NCBI GenBank assembly: GCA_031552845.1
Contig: JAVBMC010000020.1
Span: 1-58,400, forward strand
Direction of reading: 5' to 3'
DNA length: 58,400 nt
Source of the DNA: JAVBMC01 sp031552845
GTDB taxonomy: Bacteria > Verrucomicrobiota > Kiritimatiellia > RFP12 > DVOR01
A model generated the notes under the pieces. It was given only the letters and a program-made list of their open reading frames with translations, did not search any database and was not told the DNA's origin. Each line of letters begins with the position of its first letter. Within the stretch, counting starts at the first letter, position 1. The position numbers and the translations under genes were made by a program. Shown here piece after piece: positions 1 to 6,356 of this stretch.

Positions 1-114
1 CCTCACCGCGAACTCGCCGAAGGCGTCGCCTTCATCAACCGGCTCCCCCGCAAGATCTTTGACGGGCAAAGCGCCCTCGAACACTGGAATGCCGCCTTGA
101 AAAAAGTTGCCTGA
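1..114 (+). CDS. IS30-like transposase, C-terminal fragment
   Basis: The last 37 codons of a gene entering from the left run to a TGA at 112-114. The peptide contains FINRLPRKIFDGQSALEHW, which resembles the C-terminal RPRK...P.E segment of IS30-family DDE transposases. The catalytic core lies outside the window, so family assignment rests on this tail only. An IS30 inverted repeat would be expected within the next 20-40 bases (about 115-140), just where a small leftward phage reading frame appears cut. It could instead be another rve-type integrase. Confidence 0.55.
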   Translation, partial: PHRELAEGVAFINRLPRKIFDGQSALEHWNAALKKVA

Positions 115-126
115 AAGTGAAATCAT

Positions 127-189
127 TTATTGCAATGAACCATCGTGCAGCTGGGTAAAGGCGTGATAGGTTTGAAGGGCTTTAGTCAT
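127..189 (-). pseudogene. Truncated first codons of the next early phage gene
   Basis: Leftward of the DUF3102 gene, a GGAG ribosome-binding sequence lies 7 bases before an ATG at 189. The frame reads MTKALQTYHAFTQLHDGSLQ and stops after 20 codons. The last codons lie in AT-rich sequence adjoining the IS30-like transposase tail, which suggests that the IS inserted near 115-140 and cut off the rest of the gene. The spacing (14 bases after the previous stop) fits continuation of the early operon. It may instead be a chance frame. Confidence 0.4.
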
Positions 190-203
190 GGTAGGCTCCG
201 GGG

Positions 204-845
204 TTAGCCGTTGATCGTACGTTTGATTTCTTCGCGCACCTGGGTCAATTTATCCAGCGCGGTCTTCAGCTCGGCCAGCGACCATGCGCCATAATGCTTC
301 TTGGTGAGGATGTCATTCAGCACCCCGACGAACGGCTCGAACATCGCCTTGGCGACCTCCTCGGAGGTCAGCGCCTTTTTGCGTCCCGCATTCTCTCTTG
401 CCCCGCCGATGTTCGGTGCCGACTTGATCACACCATAGTCGGCATAAAGCTCCGCCAGCGTCCGGCCCTTCACCGGAGCCTTTTCGAGTGCTTTCTCCAC
501 CTCGCCGAGGTAGTTGCCGCTCTCAGCCGCCAGCAGCTTCGGCATATTATCCTCCAGCAGCTCTTCGGCCAGCTTCATGTAATTCTGTGCGGTGCGCTCT
601 GAAAAGTTGCAGTTCTTTGTAATCCATTTACCGAACTCACCGTGCTCAATGGAAGCCTTGGCGCGTTGGAGTTCTATGCCTGCCGCCACCGCGCAGCGTA
701 CCGCATACTCGGAGAGTTGCTTGCTCGCTTGGTGAAAGAAGTTGATCCGCTCCACCGCTGTGGCATTCTGCGGCGGCAGCTGTAGCTCCAGTCCGAATGA
801 TGCAGCTTTGGCGGGGAGGTTTTTAGATGGTTTAATTTTCTTCAT
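204..845 (-). CDS. DUF3102-family phage protein
   Basis: This 213-residue soluble protein belongs by pattern to DUF3102, found in phages and plasmids and of unknown biochemical role. Residues 50-100 carry the family signature: AVAAGIELQRAKASIEHGEF followed by a W-x-x-x-N-x-x-F-S-E-R-T-A-Q-N-Y-M-K-L-A helix, which looks like a helix-turn-helix. The middle (GGARENAGRKK) is basic and the last 40 residues are helical. I chose the ATG at 845 (MKKIKPSK) over an upstream frame extension that runs into the preceding gene. It lies near the end of the leftward early operon behind dnaB, so a role in early gene control or DNA transactions is plausible but inferred. Confidence 0.7.
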   Translation of the reverse strand: MKKIKPSKNLPAKAASFGLELQLPPQNATAVERINFFHQASKQLSEYAVRCAVAAGIELQRAKASIEHGEFGKWITKNCNFSERTAQNYMKLAEELLEDNMPKLLAAESGNYLGEVEKALEKAPVKGRTLAELYADYGVIKSAPNIGGARENAGRKKALTSEEVAKAMFEPFVGVLNDILTKKHYGAWSLAELKTALDKLTQVREEIKRTING

Positions 846-858
846 GGTGTTTACATTC

Positions 859-1074
859 CTACAAACTGGTTTCACAAGATTGGATGAATTCAATGGCAAC
901 GTCACGTGAGATGGAGAGACCCTTTTCCAACTTAGAAGCTGACAGCTTGCCGAGATCAATCTGATTCAGGATAGGCTGCGATGTTTTCAGCCCAAAGGCA
1001 GCTGCAAGTTCCAAGGGGGACAGCAGCTCTTTATCCGGCAGTCGCGCAATAATAGCATCAGTCGTTTTCTTCAT
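859..1074 (-). CDS. Small HTH-like early phage protein
   Basis: A 71-residue protein starts MKKTTDAIIARLPDKELLSP. Residues 20-50 (SPLELAAAFGLKTSQPILNQIDLGKLSASKL) resemble the winged helix of excisionase or MerR-like proteins: a helix-turn-helix followed by a strand that would fit DNA. It sits between the 53-residue protein and the DUF3102 gene with a 13-base gap downstream, so it is co-transcribed. An excisionase or Cox-like role is possible, but no integrase is visible beside it. Confidence 0.55.
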   Translation of the reverse strand: MKKTTDAIIARLPDKELLSPLELAAAFGLKTSQPILNQIDLGKLSASKLEKGLSISRDVAIEFIQSCETSL

Positions 1075-1236
1075 TTAATCCTCCTTGGCGTTTGACTTCA
1101 AATCAACAGTCTTGGGCGTCCGATCCCACGGCGGTCCGTGTATGATCACCTTCCCGACAACCCGCAGCTTCAGCTCCCCATCCCTGGGAGCGCTGGCGTC
1201 CTCGCCGGCATAAAAGCAGAATAGTGGGCGGTTCAC
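1075..1236 (-). CDS. Hypothetical 53-residue early phage protein
   Basis: I place the start at a GTG (1236) because GGAGG lies 8 bases upstream and the GTG overlaps the preceding gene's stop as TAGTG, a typical coupled junction. The frame is open further upstream without a better start. The peptide is mostly beta-like with several prolines, has no transmembrane segment and no recognised domain. It ends one base before the next ATG (1074). The function is unknown. Confidence 0.5.
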   Translation of the reverse strand: MNRPLFCFYAGEDASAPRDGELKLRVVGKVIIHGPPWDRTPKTVDLKSNAKED

Positions 1237-1523
1237 TAGACGCACCTCCAAATTATGATCAACCAGTCCTTCACGAACAGCACCGTCAGCAACCCCATCA
1301 GAATGAATGCGCAACGCCTCCAACGCCGGACGCTCAATTCATTGTTGTGCCGTTGGGCGAGTTGCTCGATGTCCTGTTCTAGCCCTTTGTTCTCTGCGTT
1401 CAGTTTGTTGTAGGCATCCTCTAAATCAACCATATACTTCTCAGACCACTTCACCAATCCGCGTGCTTCCTTTAGCTCTTCGCGCAGCTTCCGAATCGTC
1501 TCTTTATAACCCTGTTTTGTCAT
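1236..1523 (-). CDS. Coiled-coil protein with C-terminal membrane anchor
   Basis: The ATG at 1523 is preferred over a GTG at 1535 because GGAGG lies 7 bases before it. The 95-residue product begins with a highly charged coiled coil (about residues 5-65, many E/K/L) and ends in one hydrophobic segment (FILMGLLTVLFVKDWLIIIW), so it is probably a tail-anchored inner-membrane protein. Such architecture occurs in spanin-like, superinfection-exclusion and membrane-tethering phage proteins; I cannot choose among them. It is translationally coupled to the downstream 53-residue gene. Confidence 0.55.
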   Translation of the reverse strand: MTKQGYKETIRKLREELKEARGLVKWSEKYMVDLEDAYNKLNAENKGLEQDIEQLAQRHNNELSVRRWRRCAFILMGLLTVLFVKDWLIIIWRCV

Positions 1524-1537
1524 CCTTGCCTCCACAC

Positions 1538-1594
1538 TTATTACCTATTTACTTATTACTTCGCTCCGCGCCTCCGCGTCTCCGCGTGAGCTTC
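1538..1594. repeat. Composite intergenic repeat (TTATTAC unit plus CTCCGCG unit)
   Basis: The first half (1538-1561) is a degenerate 7-bp repeat of TTATTAC/CTATTTAC type. The second (1564-1594) is the periodic CTCCGCG/CCTCCGCG/TCTCCGCG element ending TGAGCTT. The two families occur side by side again at 44.5-44.67 and 52.3-52.4 kb. The element fills the space between two early phage genes. Confidence 0.75.
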
Positions 1595-1732
1595 TCATTT
1601 GCTCCCGAACACATAAACCACAATCAACCCAATCTGCACCACCCAGCCACCCAATAAAAAGAATGCCGTGCACTTCCAAAAAAACGCCACATCCAACAGC
1701 TCCATCACCTTCTCCTTCTCCATCTCAGTCAT
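1595..1732 (-). CDS. Small single-pass membrane protein (45 aa)
   Basis: A gene of 45 codons runs from an ATG at 1732 to a TGA at 1595. GGTGGAGT lies directly before the ATG, the same leader as the 103-residue gene upstream of dnaB. The peptide starts MTEMEKEKVMELLDVAF and continues with one long hydrophobic segment (CTAFFLLGGWVVQIGLIVVY) and a short basic end. It lies between dnaB and the coiled-coil membrane protein, so the early operon encodes two adjacent small membrane proteins. The function is unknown. Confidence 0.55.
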   Translation of the reverse strand: MTEMEKEKVMELLDVAFFWKCTAFFLLGGWVVQIGLIVVYVFGSK

Positions 1733-1745
1733 ACTCCACCCCTCT

Positions 1746-1780
1746 CACTTATTACCTATTACTTATTACCTGTTACTTCT
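1746..1780. repeat. 7-bp stop-codon repeat overlapping the dnaB 3' end
   Basis: A degenerate TTATTAC/CTATTAC repeat; read leftwards it is GTAATAA/GTAATAG. It encodes the last residues of DnaB (VTGNK) and its TAA stop at 1759. The same unit ends other leftward genes at 3505 and 44670. Confidence 0.75.
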
Positions 1781-3156
1781 CTTTTGTGTGTATCGTAACG
1801 GTCGGCGAAGCGTGTGGTCTCGCCGAAAAAATTAAGCCTGATTTCGCCTGTGGGTCCATTGCGCTGCTTGGCGACATCCACAATCGCCAAGAGATCATCG
1901 CCATATTCCTCATCGCCCGGATACTTGCAGGGCCGACGCAAGAGCAGCACAACGTCGGCATCCTGTTCGATGGCGCCGGAGTCGCGCAGGTCGGACAGCT
2001 TGGGCTTGCCCGTCTTGTTGCCATGCTGCTCCGAGTTACGGCTCAGCTGCGACAGTACGATCACTGGGATGTTCAGCTCTTTAGCCATCGCCTTGACATT
2101 GGCCGAAATCTGCGACGTTTCAATCTGCCGCCCCTGCTTGGCAAATTCGCGATGATTCATCAGCTGCAGGTAATCGATGACGATCAGCTCGACGTTGTGT
2201 TTCTTTTTCATGCGCCGCGCCCGGGCCCGCATCTCCATCACATCCAGCCCGCCGGTATCATCCACAAAAATGGGCGCCTTCGACAGCAGCGCAGTGCCGC
2301 GCGTCAGATCACGCATCACCTTTTGCTGATCCGCAAACACGTTGTCAAAGTAAAAGTCCGGCACGCCGGAAATCCCGCACAGCATCCGCTTGGCCAGTGC
2401 GCCCTGGGACATCTCCACGCTGAACACCCCTACCGCATGCGGACGGTCATATTCGCCGTCAAATCGGTTGCCATCCATATCGCGCCCCAAAGCAACACAC
2501 TCCGCGATATTCATGGCAAGGGACGTTTTGCCCTGAGATGGCCGCGCAGCCAATACAATCATCTCGGCCGGACGCAGCCCCTTCAATTTCTCATCCAGAT
2601 GCTTCAGCCCGGTCGGCAGCCCCATCAGCCCGGTCGGCTGATCAAATGTTTTCTCGATGCTGGCGATAGTCTCACGGATAGCAGCGCTCCAACTCACCCG
2701 CGCCTCGGTATTATCGCCCAAGGAAAGGAAAGCCTGCTCCGCATGCCCGAGAATCAAGTCGGCGCTCTCTGCCTCAGAATAACACTCCGATTCAGTTGTG
2801 CGCACCGCGGAGAGAATAGAGCGCAGCAGATGCTTTTGCCGGACGATGTCAATGTAATACTCCGCATGCGCCGAGGTCGGCGTGCGGTCGATCAGCTCCT
2901 CGAGAAAACGCGCCCCGCCGATTTTCTCAAGGTTTTTGCTGGACGATAAGCATTCCGTCAGCGTGATCAAGTCGACGGCCTGCGCTGAGGCAATCATCGT
3001 CTGGATGGTTTTGAACAGCTCGGCATGCGCCGGTGCGTAGAAAGTCTCCGGAGTAAACCCCTTCTCAATGCACAAATCCATCACCCGGTTAGCATCCAAT
3101 AGAATAGAACCCAAAACCCCACGCTCGGCCTCGATGTTTTGAGGAGGCAGCCTCAT
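1759..3156 (-). CDS. dnaB: Replicative DNA helicase DnaB
   Basis: This 465-residue protein has the full DnaB layout. The N-terminal helical domain (1-110) begins RLPPQNIEAERGVLGSILLD. After the linker the RecA-like ATPase has a Walker A ARPSQGKTS near residue 204, a Walker B in VIDYLQLM near 330, and the conserved LSQLSR and DLRDSGAIEQDADVV segments. It would unwind DNA at the phage replication fork. It overlaps the upstream 103-residue gene by 4 bases. A phage-borne DnaB implies theta-type replication, which contrasts with the Mu-type structural genes to the right. Its last residues and stop come from a dispersed 7-bp repeat. Confidence 0.95.
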   Translation of the reverse strand: MRLPPQNIEAERGVLGSILLDANRVMDLCIEKGFTPETFYAPAHAELFKTIQTMIASAQAVDLITLTECLSSSKNLEKIGGARFLEELIDRTPTSAHAEYYIDIVRQKHLLRSILSAVRTTESECYSEAESADLILGHAEQAFLSLGDNTEARVSWSAAIRETIASIEKTFDQPTGLMGLPTGLKHLDEKLKGLRPAEMIVLAARPSQGKTSLAMNIAECVALGRDMDGNRFDGEYDRPHAVGVFSVEMSQGALAKRMLCGISGVPDFYFDNVFADQQKVMRDLTRGTALLSKAPIFVDDTGGLDVMEMRARARRMKKKHNVELIVIDYLQLMNHREFAKQGRQIETSQISANVKAMAKELNIPVIVLSQLSRNSEQHGNKTGKPKLSDLRDSGAIEQDADVVLLLRRPCKYPGDEEYGDDLLAIVDVAKQRNGPTGEIRLNFFGETTRFADRYDTHKREVTGNK

Positions 3157-3464
3157 TTCTTCCCTCCCATCTCGCTCTGCAGGCGGAGCGATTCGACGAT
3201 GTAGTAGGGTTTGTTCTTGATCATCTCAACCCGGCCAACGCCGTGGACGATTGCATCATCGCGGCACCACTCAAGCCACTCCCTGCCGATGATGCGCCCC
3301 TCGCGGGTAAAAGGCAGCTTCCGGCGGCAGCCGATAGCATAGTCCCACTTCGCCTTGTCGCGATGACTGAGCTTAATCGCCAGCCGTGAATCCTTCAGTG
3401 TCAGTGCCGTCTTAACAAGTGCCACAGCCTCCGCCTCCGTCAACTTCTTCTTCATCTTACTCAT
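3153..3464 (-). CDS. Hypothetical early phage protein
   Basis: A basic 103-residue protein starts at an ATG (3464) directly after GGTGGAGT and overlaps dnaB by 4 bases. Residues 5-30 are helical; the middle carries RRKLPFTREGRIIGREWLEW and a charged tail. Its position directly before dnaB suggests a replication accessory role (helicase loader or origin binding), but no loader motif such as a Walker box is present. The 30 bases spanning its start and leader closely match those of the 45-residue membrane protein, an apparent local duplication. Confidence 0.55.
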   Translation of the reverse strand: MSKMKKKLTEAEAVALVKTALTLKDSRLAIKLSHRDKAKWDYAIGCRRKLPFTREGRIIGREWLEWCRDDAIVHGVGRVEMIKNKPYYIVESLRLQSEMGGKK

Positions 3465-3473
3465 ACTCCACCT

Positions 3474-3512
3474 CTCTCACTTATTACCTATTATCTCTGA
3501 CCTATTACTTCT
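3474..3512. repeat. 7-bp stop-codon repeat between early genes
   Basis: TTATTAC/CTATTAT/CTATTAC units. Read leftwards, this supplies the TAA-TAG stop of the upstream HTH gene (stop at 3505) and then leads into the next leader. Confidence 0.7.
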
Positions 3513-3693
3513 CTTCCGCCTCCTTAGTGATAACCACAATCCCCAACCGCTTCATCTTCCGCGCCAGCGTTTGCGAAACCTCTACCCCCGAGATATGCCG
3601 GGTCATCTGCGTCATGGTTACGCCGCACGCTGTGGCAGCCTTTTTCAGGCCGCACCAGCGCGGCACCTTTTTACGCTCGATTTGAAGTCCCAT
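3505..3693 (-). CDS. Cro-like HTH protein, first gene of the leftward operon
   Basis: The ATG at 3693 (MGLQIERKKVPRW) has AAAGGA 8 bases upstream and is preferred over upstream ATGs. The 62-residue basic protein has a helix-turn-helix at about residues 17-40 (LKKAATACGVTMTQMTRHIS), followed by a second helix pair (VSQTLARKMKRLG). As first gene of the early operon, opposite the XRE repressor, it occupies the place of a Cro/Ner regulator. That role is inferred from position and size. Its stop codon is supplied by the 7-bp repeat. Confidence 0.6.
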   Translation of the reverse strand: MGLQIERKKVPRWCGLKKAATACGVTMTQMTRHISGVEVSQTLARKMKRLGIVVITKEAEEK

Positions 3694-3737
3694 ACTTTTT
3701 CCTTTCATTTTCAACTGTTTTGCGCTATGCTTCCCCC

Positions 3738-3760
3738 GTGACTGTCACGGTGACTGTCAC
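3738..3760. promoter_or_regulatory. Two tandem repressor operators
   Basis: GTGACTGTCAC, a perfect 5-1-5 palindrome, occurs twice (3738-3748 and 3750-3760) with centres 12 bp apart, about one helical turn. They lie between the divergent regulator genes and just downstream of the predicted leftward -10, where a bound repressor would block early transcription. Half site: GTGAC. Confidence 0.75.
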
Positions 3761-3772
3761 GGTACGGCGCAT

Positions 3773-3801
3773 ATTGTATAACATCTTTGTTCGTTCATCA
3801 A
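3773..3801 (-). promoter_or_regulatory. Leftward early promoter
   Basis: Reading leftwards: -35 TTGATG (3801-3796), 17-base spacer, -10 TACAAT (3778-3773). The predicted start site falls at the edge of the operator pair. It would drive the whole early operon from the Cro-like gene to DUF3102. Confidence 0.6.
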
Positions 3802-3834
3802 GCATAAAGTGTTCGCTGCGCTGGAGTTTTTTGC

Positions 3835-4194
3835 ATGATTGACAAGTTAAAGACATGGCGAAAGGCCAATAGGTATTCCCAACAAGAAACAGCTGATTTT
3901 ATTGGCACTTCTAGGGCATATTATGCACAACTAGAGAGTGGCGCTCAGCAACTAAGCGACAGCATGCGCTTAAAAATAGAAGCCTTTCTCAACGAACAAT
4001 TCCAGACTAAAAACAAGCAAAGCTGTTCGTTTTGTGCAGCGAAGGATGAAGAAATAGTCGTACTCAAAAAGCAGTTAGCTCAAAAAGAAGCCCAGCTCGA
4101 CCGTCTCACTATTGCCAATCAAAGCCTCTCTACCACCAATGCCGACCTCCACGACCAGTTAAGGGGAAAGGGCAGTGCCCCTGCCGCCAGTTGA
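3835..4194 (+). CDS. XRE-family phage repressor with coiled-coil tail
   Basis: The start ATG at 3835 has GGAG 8 bases upstream. In the 119-residue product, residues 3-55 form an XRE/Cro-CI helix-turn-helix (SQQETADFIGTSRAYYAQLE) and residues 62-105 a coiled coil that begins with a CSFC pair and probably dimerises the protein. It is transcribed away from the early operon and flanks the two GTGACTGTCAC operators, so it is the likely lysogeny repressor. Near its end the sequence GGGAAAG (4164-4170) is in exactly the phase used for -1 frameshifting, and the -1 frame stays open to 4301 with four cysteines. Confidence 0.75.
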   Translation: MIDKLKTWRKANRYSQQETADFIGTSRAYYAQLESGAQQLSDSMRLKIEAFLNEQFQTKNKQSCSFCAAKDEEIVVLKKQLAQKEAQLDRLTIANQSLSTTNADLHDQLRGKGSAPAAS

Positions 4195-4301
4195 TCAAGA
4201 AGTGCGTCAATTGTAATTGGAGTGGGTATGACGATCCCGACCATCACGTGAAGCTGCGCCTTTCGGGGTGGCTGGACAAAAATCACAGTGCGAATGTTTG
4301 A
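4164..4301 (+). other. Possible -1 frameshift extension of the repressor (zinc-ribbon-like)
   Basis: At G GGA AAG (4164-4170) the zero frame can slip to GGG AAA. The -1 frame then encodes 43 residues (GQCPCRQLIKKCVNCNWSGY and onwards) ending at the TGA at 4299-4301. The spacing C-x-C-x6-C-x2-C resembles a zinc ribbon. The predicted fusion is about 155 residues, against 119 for the zero-frame product, whose own end (GKGSAPAAS) looks like random sequence. The same heptamer drives the lambda gpG-gpGT frameshift. A true mutation or sequencing error would look the same. Confidence 0.35.
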
Positions 4302-4366
4302 CCCAATAAACCGCGCTGCTTGCCGTTATAGGTCATAGTGCTTTTGTAAACAATAAGGATGACATT

Positions 4367-4834
4367 ATGAAAAAGACAGCAGTTCTGTTCTTGGCAGTTC
4401 TCTTGGCTCAGGCAAAGGGCTTGGCGGAAACTCCAAACTTCGTACCTCCCCGGAACGAAGCACGTTATGTCGTTGCCGAATCCAATGTCCCGGATCTGCC
4501 AACTAAAACATCCTTTGAGTGTACAAAGAGTGGTTGGTTTGTTTCCAAAGGGTGGTATTTTTCTCCCAGCCGGGGCTGTTCATTTTACACAACGAATGTT
4601 GTGCAAGTTGGCGAAATGACCGTCACTAATCTTATTAGTCACAGCATTAAATGCTCCGTAGAACGCGTCCTTTCTGATGGGAGAGTAACTCAGGATAACT
4701 TTTATCAAGGAATTTGGCGCGGTAATGAGCTGTATTATCCATTAGTCAAAAGAGAGGGTAAAATTATGACGCTCAAGTATGGAGATGAGATAATTAAGCT
4801 CGTTGCAATTGAGGCTGCCACCAATAGCAAATAA
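4367..4834 (+). CDS. Secreted hypothetical protein
   Basis: The start has AAGGA 8 bases upstream. The 155-residue product begins with a clear Sec signal peptide (MKKTAVLFLAVLLAQAKGLA, probable cut after AKGLA), so it is periplasmic or outside. The mature part is rich in beta-type segments and has two cysteines (SFECTKSGW, SRGCSFY) that could form a disulfide. No family recognised. It is a single gene between the repressor and a strong terminator, the usual place for a lysogenic-conversion gene, so expression from the prophage is likely. A host-surface function is inferred from position and export only. Confidence 0.65.
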   Translation: MKKTAVLFLAVLLAQAKGLAETPNFVPPRNEARYVVAESNVPDLPTKTSFECTKSGWFVSKGWYFSPSRGCSFYTTNVVQVGEMTVTNLISHSIKCSVERVLSDGRVTQDNFYQGIWRGNELYYPLVKREGKIMTLKYGDEIIKLVAIEAATNSK

Positions 4835-4853
4835 TACATCGCTTTTCCTCTTC

Positions 4854-4886
4854 AAAACCGCCTCCAGCTCGGGGGCGGTTTTTTTG
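4854..4886 (+). terminator. Rho-independent terminator
   Basis: AACCGCC pairs with GGCGGTT around a GC-rich loop, followed by an uninterrupted T run. It ends the secreted-protein transcript and separates lysogeny genes from the late region. Confidence 0.8.
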
Positions 4887-5003
4887 TGCCTGTAGATAAA
4901 TCAATTGATTTGACGGGGCAAAAATAGCCCCTTTTAACCTCAAAACTATCAAAAATGCTGGGGTTTCTTCAAATACGAAACTGCACTTTCGGATTTGTTT
5001 TTC

Positions 5004-5103
5004 AATCGATTTCGGCAATTTGGTCGATTTCATCGATTATATCGATTTGGTCGATTTCATTGATTTCGACGATTTTGGCGATTTCATCGATTATATCGAT
5101 TTG
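5004..5103. repeat. ATCGAT-rich periodic repeat block (iteron-like)
   Basis: Roughly 100 bp made of TCGATTT/ATCGATT units. A stretch containing GATTTCATCGATTATATCG occurs twice, about 55 bp apart (near 5025 and 5080). The rightward frame would read as D-F-I/Y-D repeats, which is a periodicity artefact. Placed between the lysogeny terminator and the first late gene, it could be a replication origin, an enhancer or a regulator array. Confidence 0.7.
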
Positions 5104-5246
5104 ACCCATCGAGTTTACTCTCTTCAATGCTATACTGCTGCCTTCTTCATTGAGTCATTACTAGGCGTGGCGCCGGGGCGCGACAAGGGAATCAGGAGTC
5201 CGTAACACTCCAACTCACCCCTCCCGGCAACTTCTCGAGAGGATTT

Positions 5247-5573
5247 ATGGCAGAGGCAGACGGCATTACTTTATCTCTATCGATGGCAATCAGCGGCACG
5301 GTGTGTGCCTCGCTGATCACGGCGATGATCACCTATTGGAAGACCCGCCAGAACCAACCCCGTACGGTGGGTCCGCAGCCGTTCTTAGTGCAGACCACCG
5401 ACGGCGACCCGTGGAAGACCAACATCAACTCATGCATCGAAAACCAATACTTCCGCATTGGCACGCTGGAGAAAGAAGTCGCCGAGCTTCGCGGTGCTCA
5501 AGGTTTTTGCAACAAGTACGCGCAGCTGATCGTCCGGCTGCTGACCAAAGGGAGAGGCAAAAATGCCAACTGA
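5247..5573 (+). CDS. Small membrane protein, first late gene
   Basis: GAGAGGA precedes the ATG. The 108-residue product has one hydrophobic segment at residues 10-30 (LSMAISGTVCASLITAMITYW) and then a soluble part with a short coiled coil (IGTLEKEVAELRGAQGF). In Mu-like phages small lysis or membrane proteins precede the terminase, so a lysis accessory or spanin-like role is possible, but no defining motif is present. It overlaps the next gene by 11 bases. Confidence 0.6.
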   Translation: MAEADGITLSLSMAISGTVCASLITAMITYWKTRQNQPRTVGPQPFLVQTTDGDPWKTNINSCIENQYFRIGTLEKEVAELRGAQGFCNKYAQLIVRLLTKGRGKNAN

Positions 5574-5808
5574 TAATGTATTATGCAAAGCCTTTGCAAA
5601 AGCCTTGAATGGTGTTGACACCGGCATGGTGCGCGATGCTGTCTACGAATGGACCGCTCAATACTATGGCCGTCCGCTGACGACTGCCGAATGCCATCAG
5701 TACCTGCAGCTGATGATGGATAAAGGCTGGGTTGGCAAGCTGACCGACCCGCTGGGCATCGAACGCTTTTACCTCACCCCCTCCGGCAAGGTGTTTGCCT
5801 TATCCTAA
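5563..5808 (+). CDS. Hypothetical 81-residue late phage protein
   Basis: A soluble, mainly helical 81-residue protein beginning MPTDNVLCKAFAKALNGVDT. It overlaps the upstream membrane-protein gene by 11 bases and ends 2 bases before the gp27-like start, so it belongs to the packaging operon. The C-terminal half (YYGRPLTTAECHQYLQLMMD) is helical with a short strand end resembling a winged helix. No family recognised. Confidence 0.55.
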   Translation: MPTDNVLCKAFAKALNGVDTGMVRDAVYEWTAQYYGRPLTTAECHQYLQLMMDKGWVGKLTDPLGIERFYLTPSGKVFALS

Positions 5809-5810
5809 TC

Positions 5811-6356
5811 ATGAAACCGCGAATCGATAGATGGGATGCCGCGCTGAGCGACCAGCAGCGCTGGGAGATTTTCGAGAAAGGCCGTTGCTGGAGTTATCCG
5901 GCGGTGGCCAAGTGGATGTTGCAAGAGTTTAATCTCGAGAAAGCGCCATCGCCGTCTGCCTATTATGCGTGGGTTCGTTCAATGGGCAAAGAGGTCTTTG
6001 AAGAACGCAAGCGCCAGATCGTCGAGGCCAAGCTGCAGGTGGTCGACCTCGCCCAGGTGAAGATGGAACCCCAAGCGATGGTCACAGCACTGCAGAACAT
6101 CGGCACCGACTGCGCACTCAATGGCGACATGTCCAGCGCCAAGGCGCTCCATCAAATGGCTGCTGGCATCACCAGCGGATTGCAAAAAGAGAAGGGGCTC
6201 GAACTTCGTGGCCAGAGCATCAAGCTCGACCGCGAAAAGTTCGAAGCTGCCGAGCGCCGTCTCGCTGCGGTGCAGGCGGTGGTGGGCGATGCCAAGCAAA
6301 ACGGGCTCACGCTCGAAACGTTGAAGAAAATCGAAGAGGCTGCGGGACTACTCTAA
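5811..6356 (+). CDS. Mu gp27-like protein (DUF3486), probable small terminase
   Basis: A 181-residue, strongly helical protein matching the DUF3486 pattern. The N-terminal part begins with WDAALSDQQRWEIFEKGRCW and a helix-turn-helix-like region (YPAVAKWMLQEF). A helical middle and a coiled C-terminal region (LKLDREKFEAAERR type) follow. In Mu this family sits directly before the large terminase and is taken to be the DNA-recognition subunit. The stop overlaps the next ATG by one base (TAATG), indicating coupled translation with the large subunit. Confidence 0.75.
   Translation: MKPRIDRWDAALSDQQRWEIFEKGRCWSYPAVAKWMLQEFNLEKAPSPSAYYAWVRSMGKEVFEERKRQIVEAKLQVVDLAQVKMEPQAMVTALQNIGTDCALNGDMSSAKALHQMAAGITSGLQKEKGLELRGQSIKLDREKFEAAERRLAAVQAVVGDAKQNGLTLETLKKIEEAAGLL

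Noticed and set aside
1663..2949. 428-codon + strand frame opposite dnaB
   Set aside because: It is fully antisense to an unmistakable DnaB gene; its composition (His/Arg/Leu-rich) is that of a shadow frame.
5020..5205. Frame encoding D-F-I-D-Y repeats
   Set aside because: It is the translation of a periodic DNA repeat (ATCGAT units), without a ribosome-binding site.
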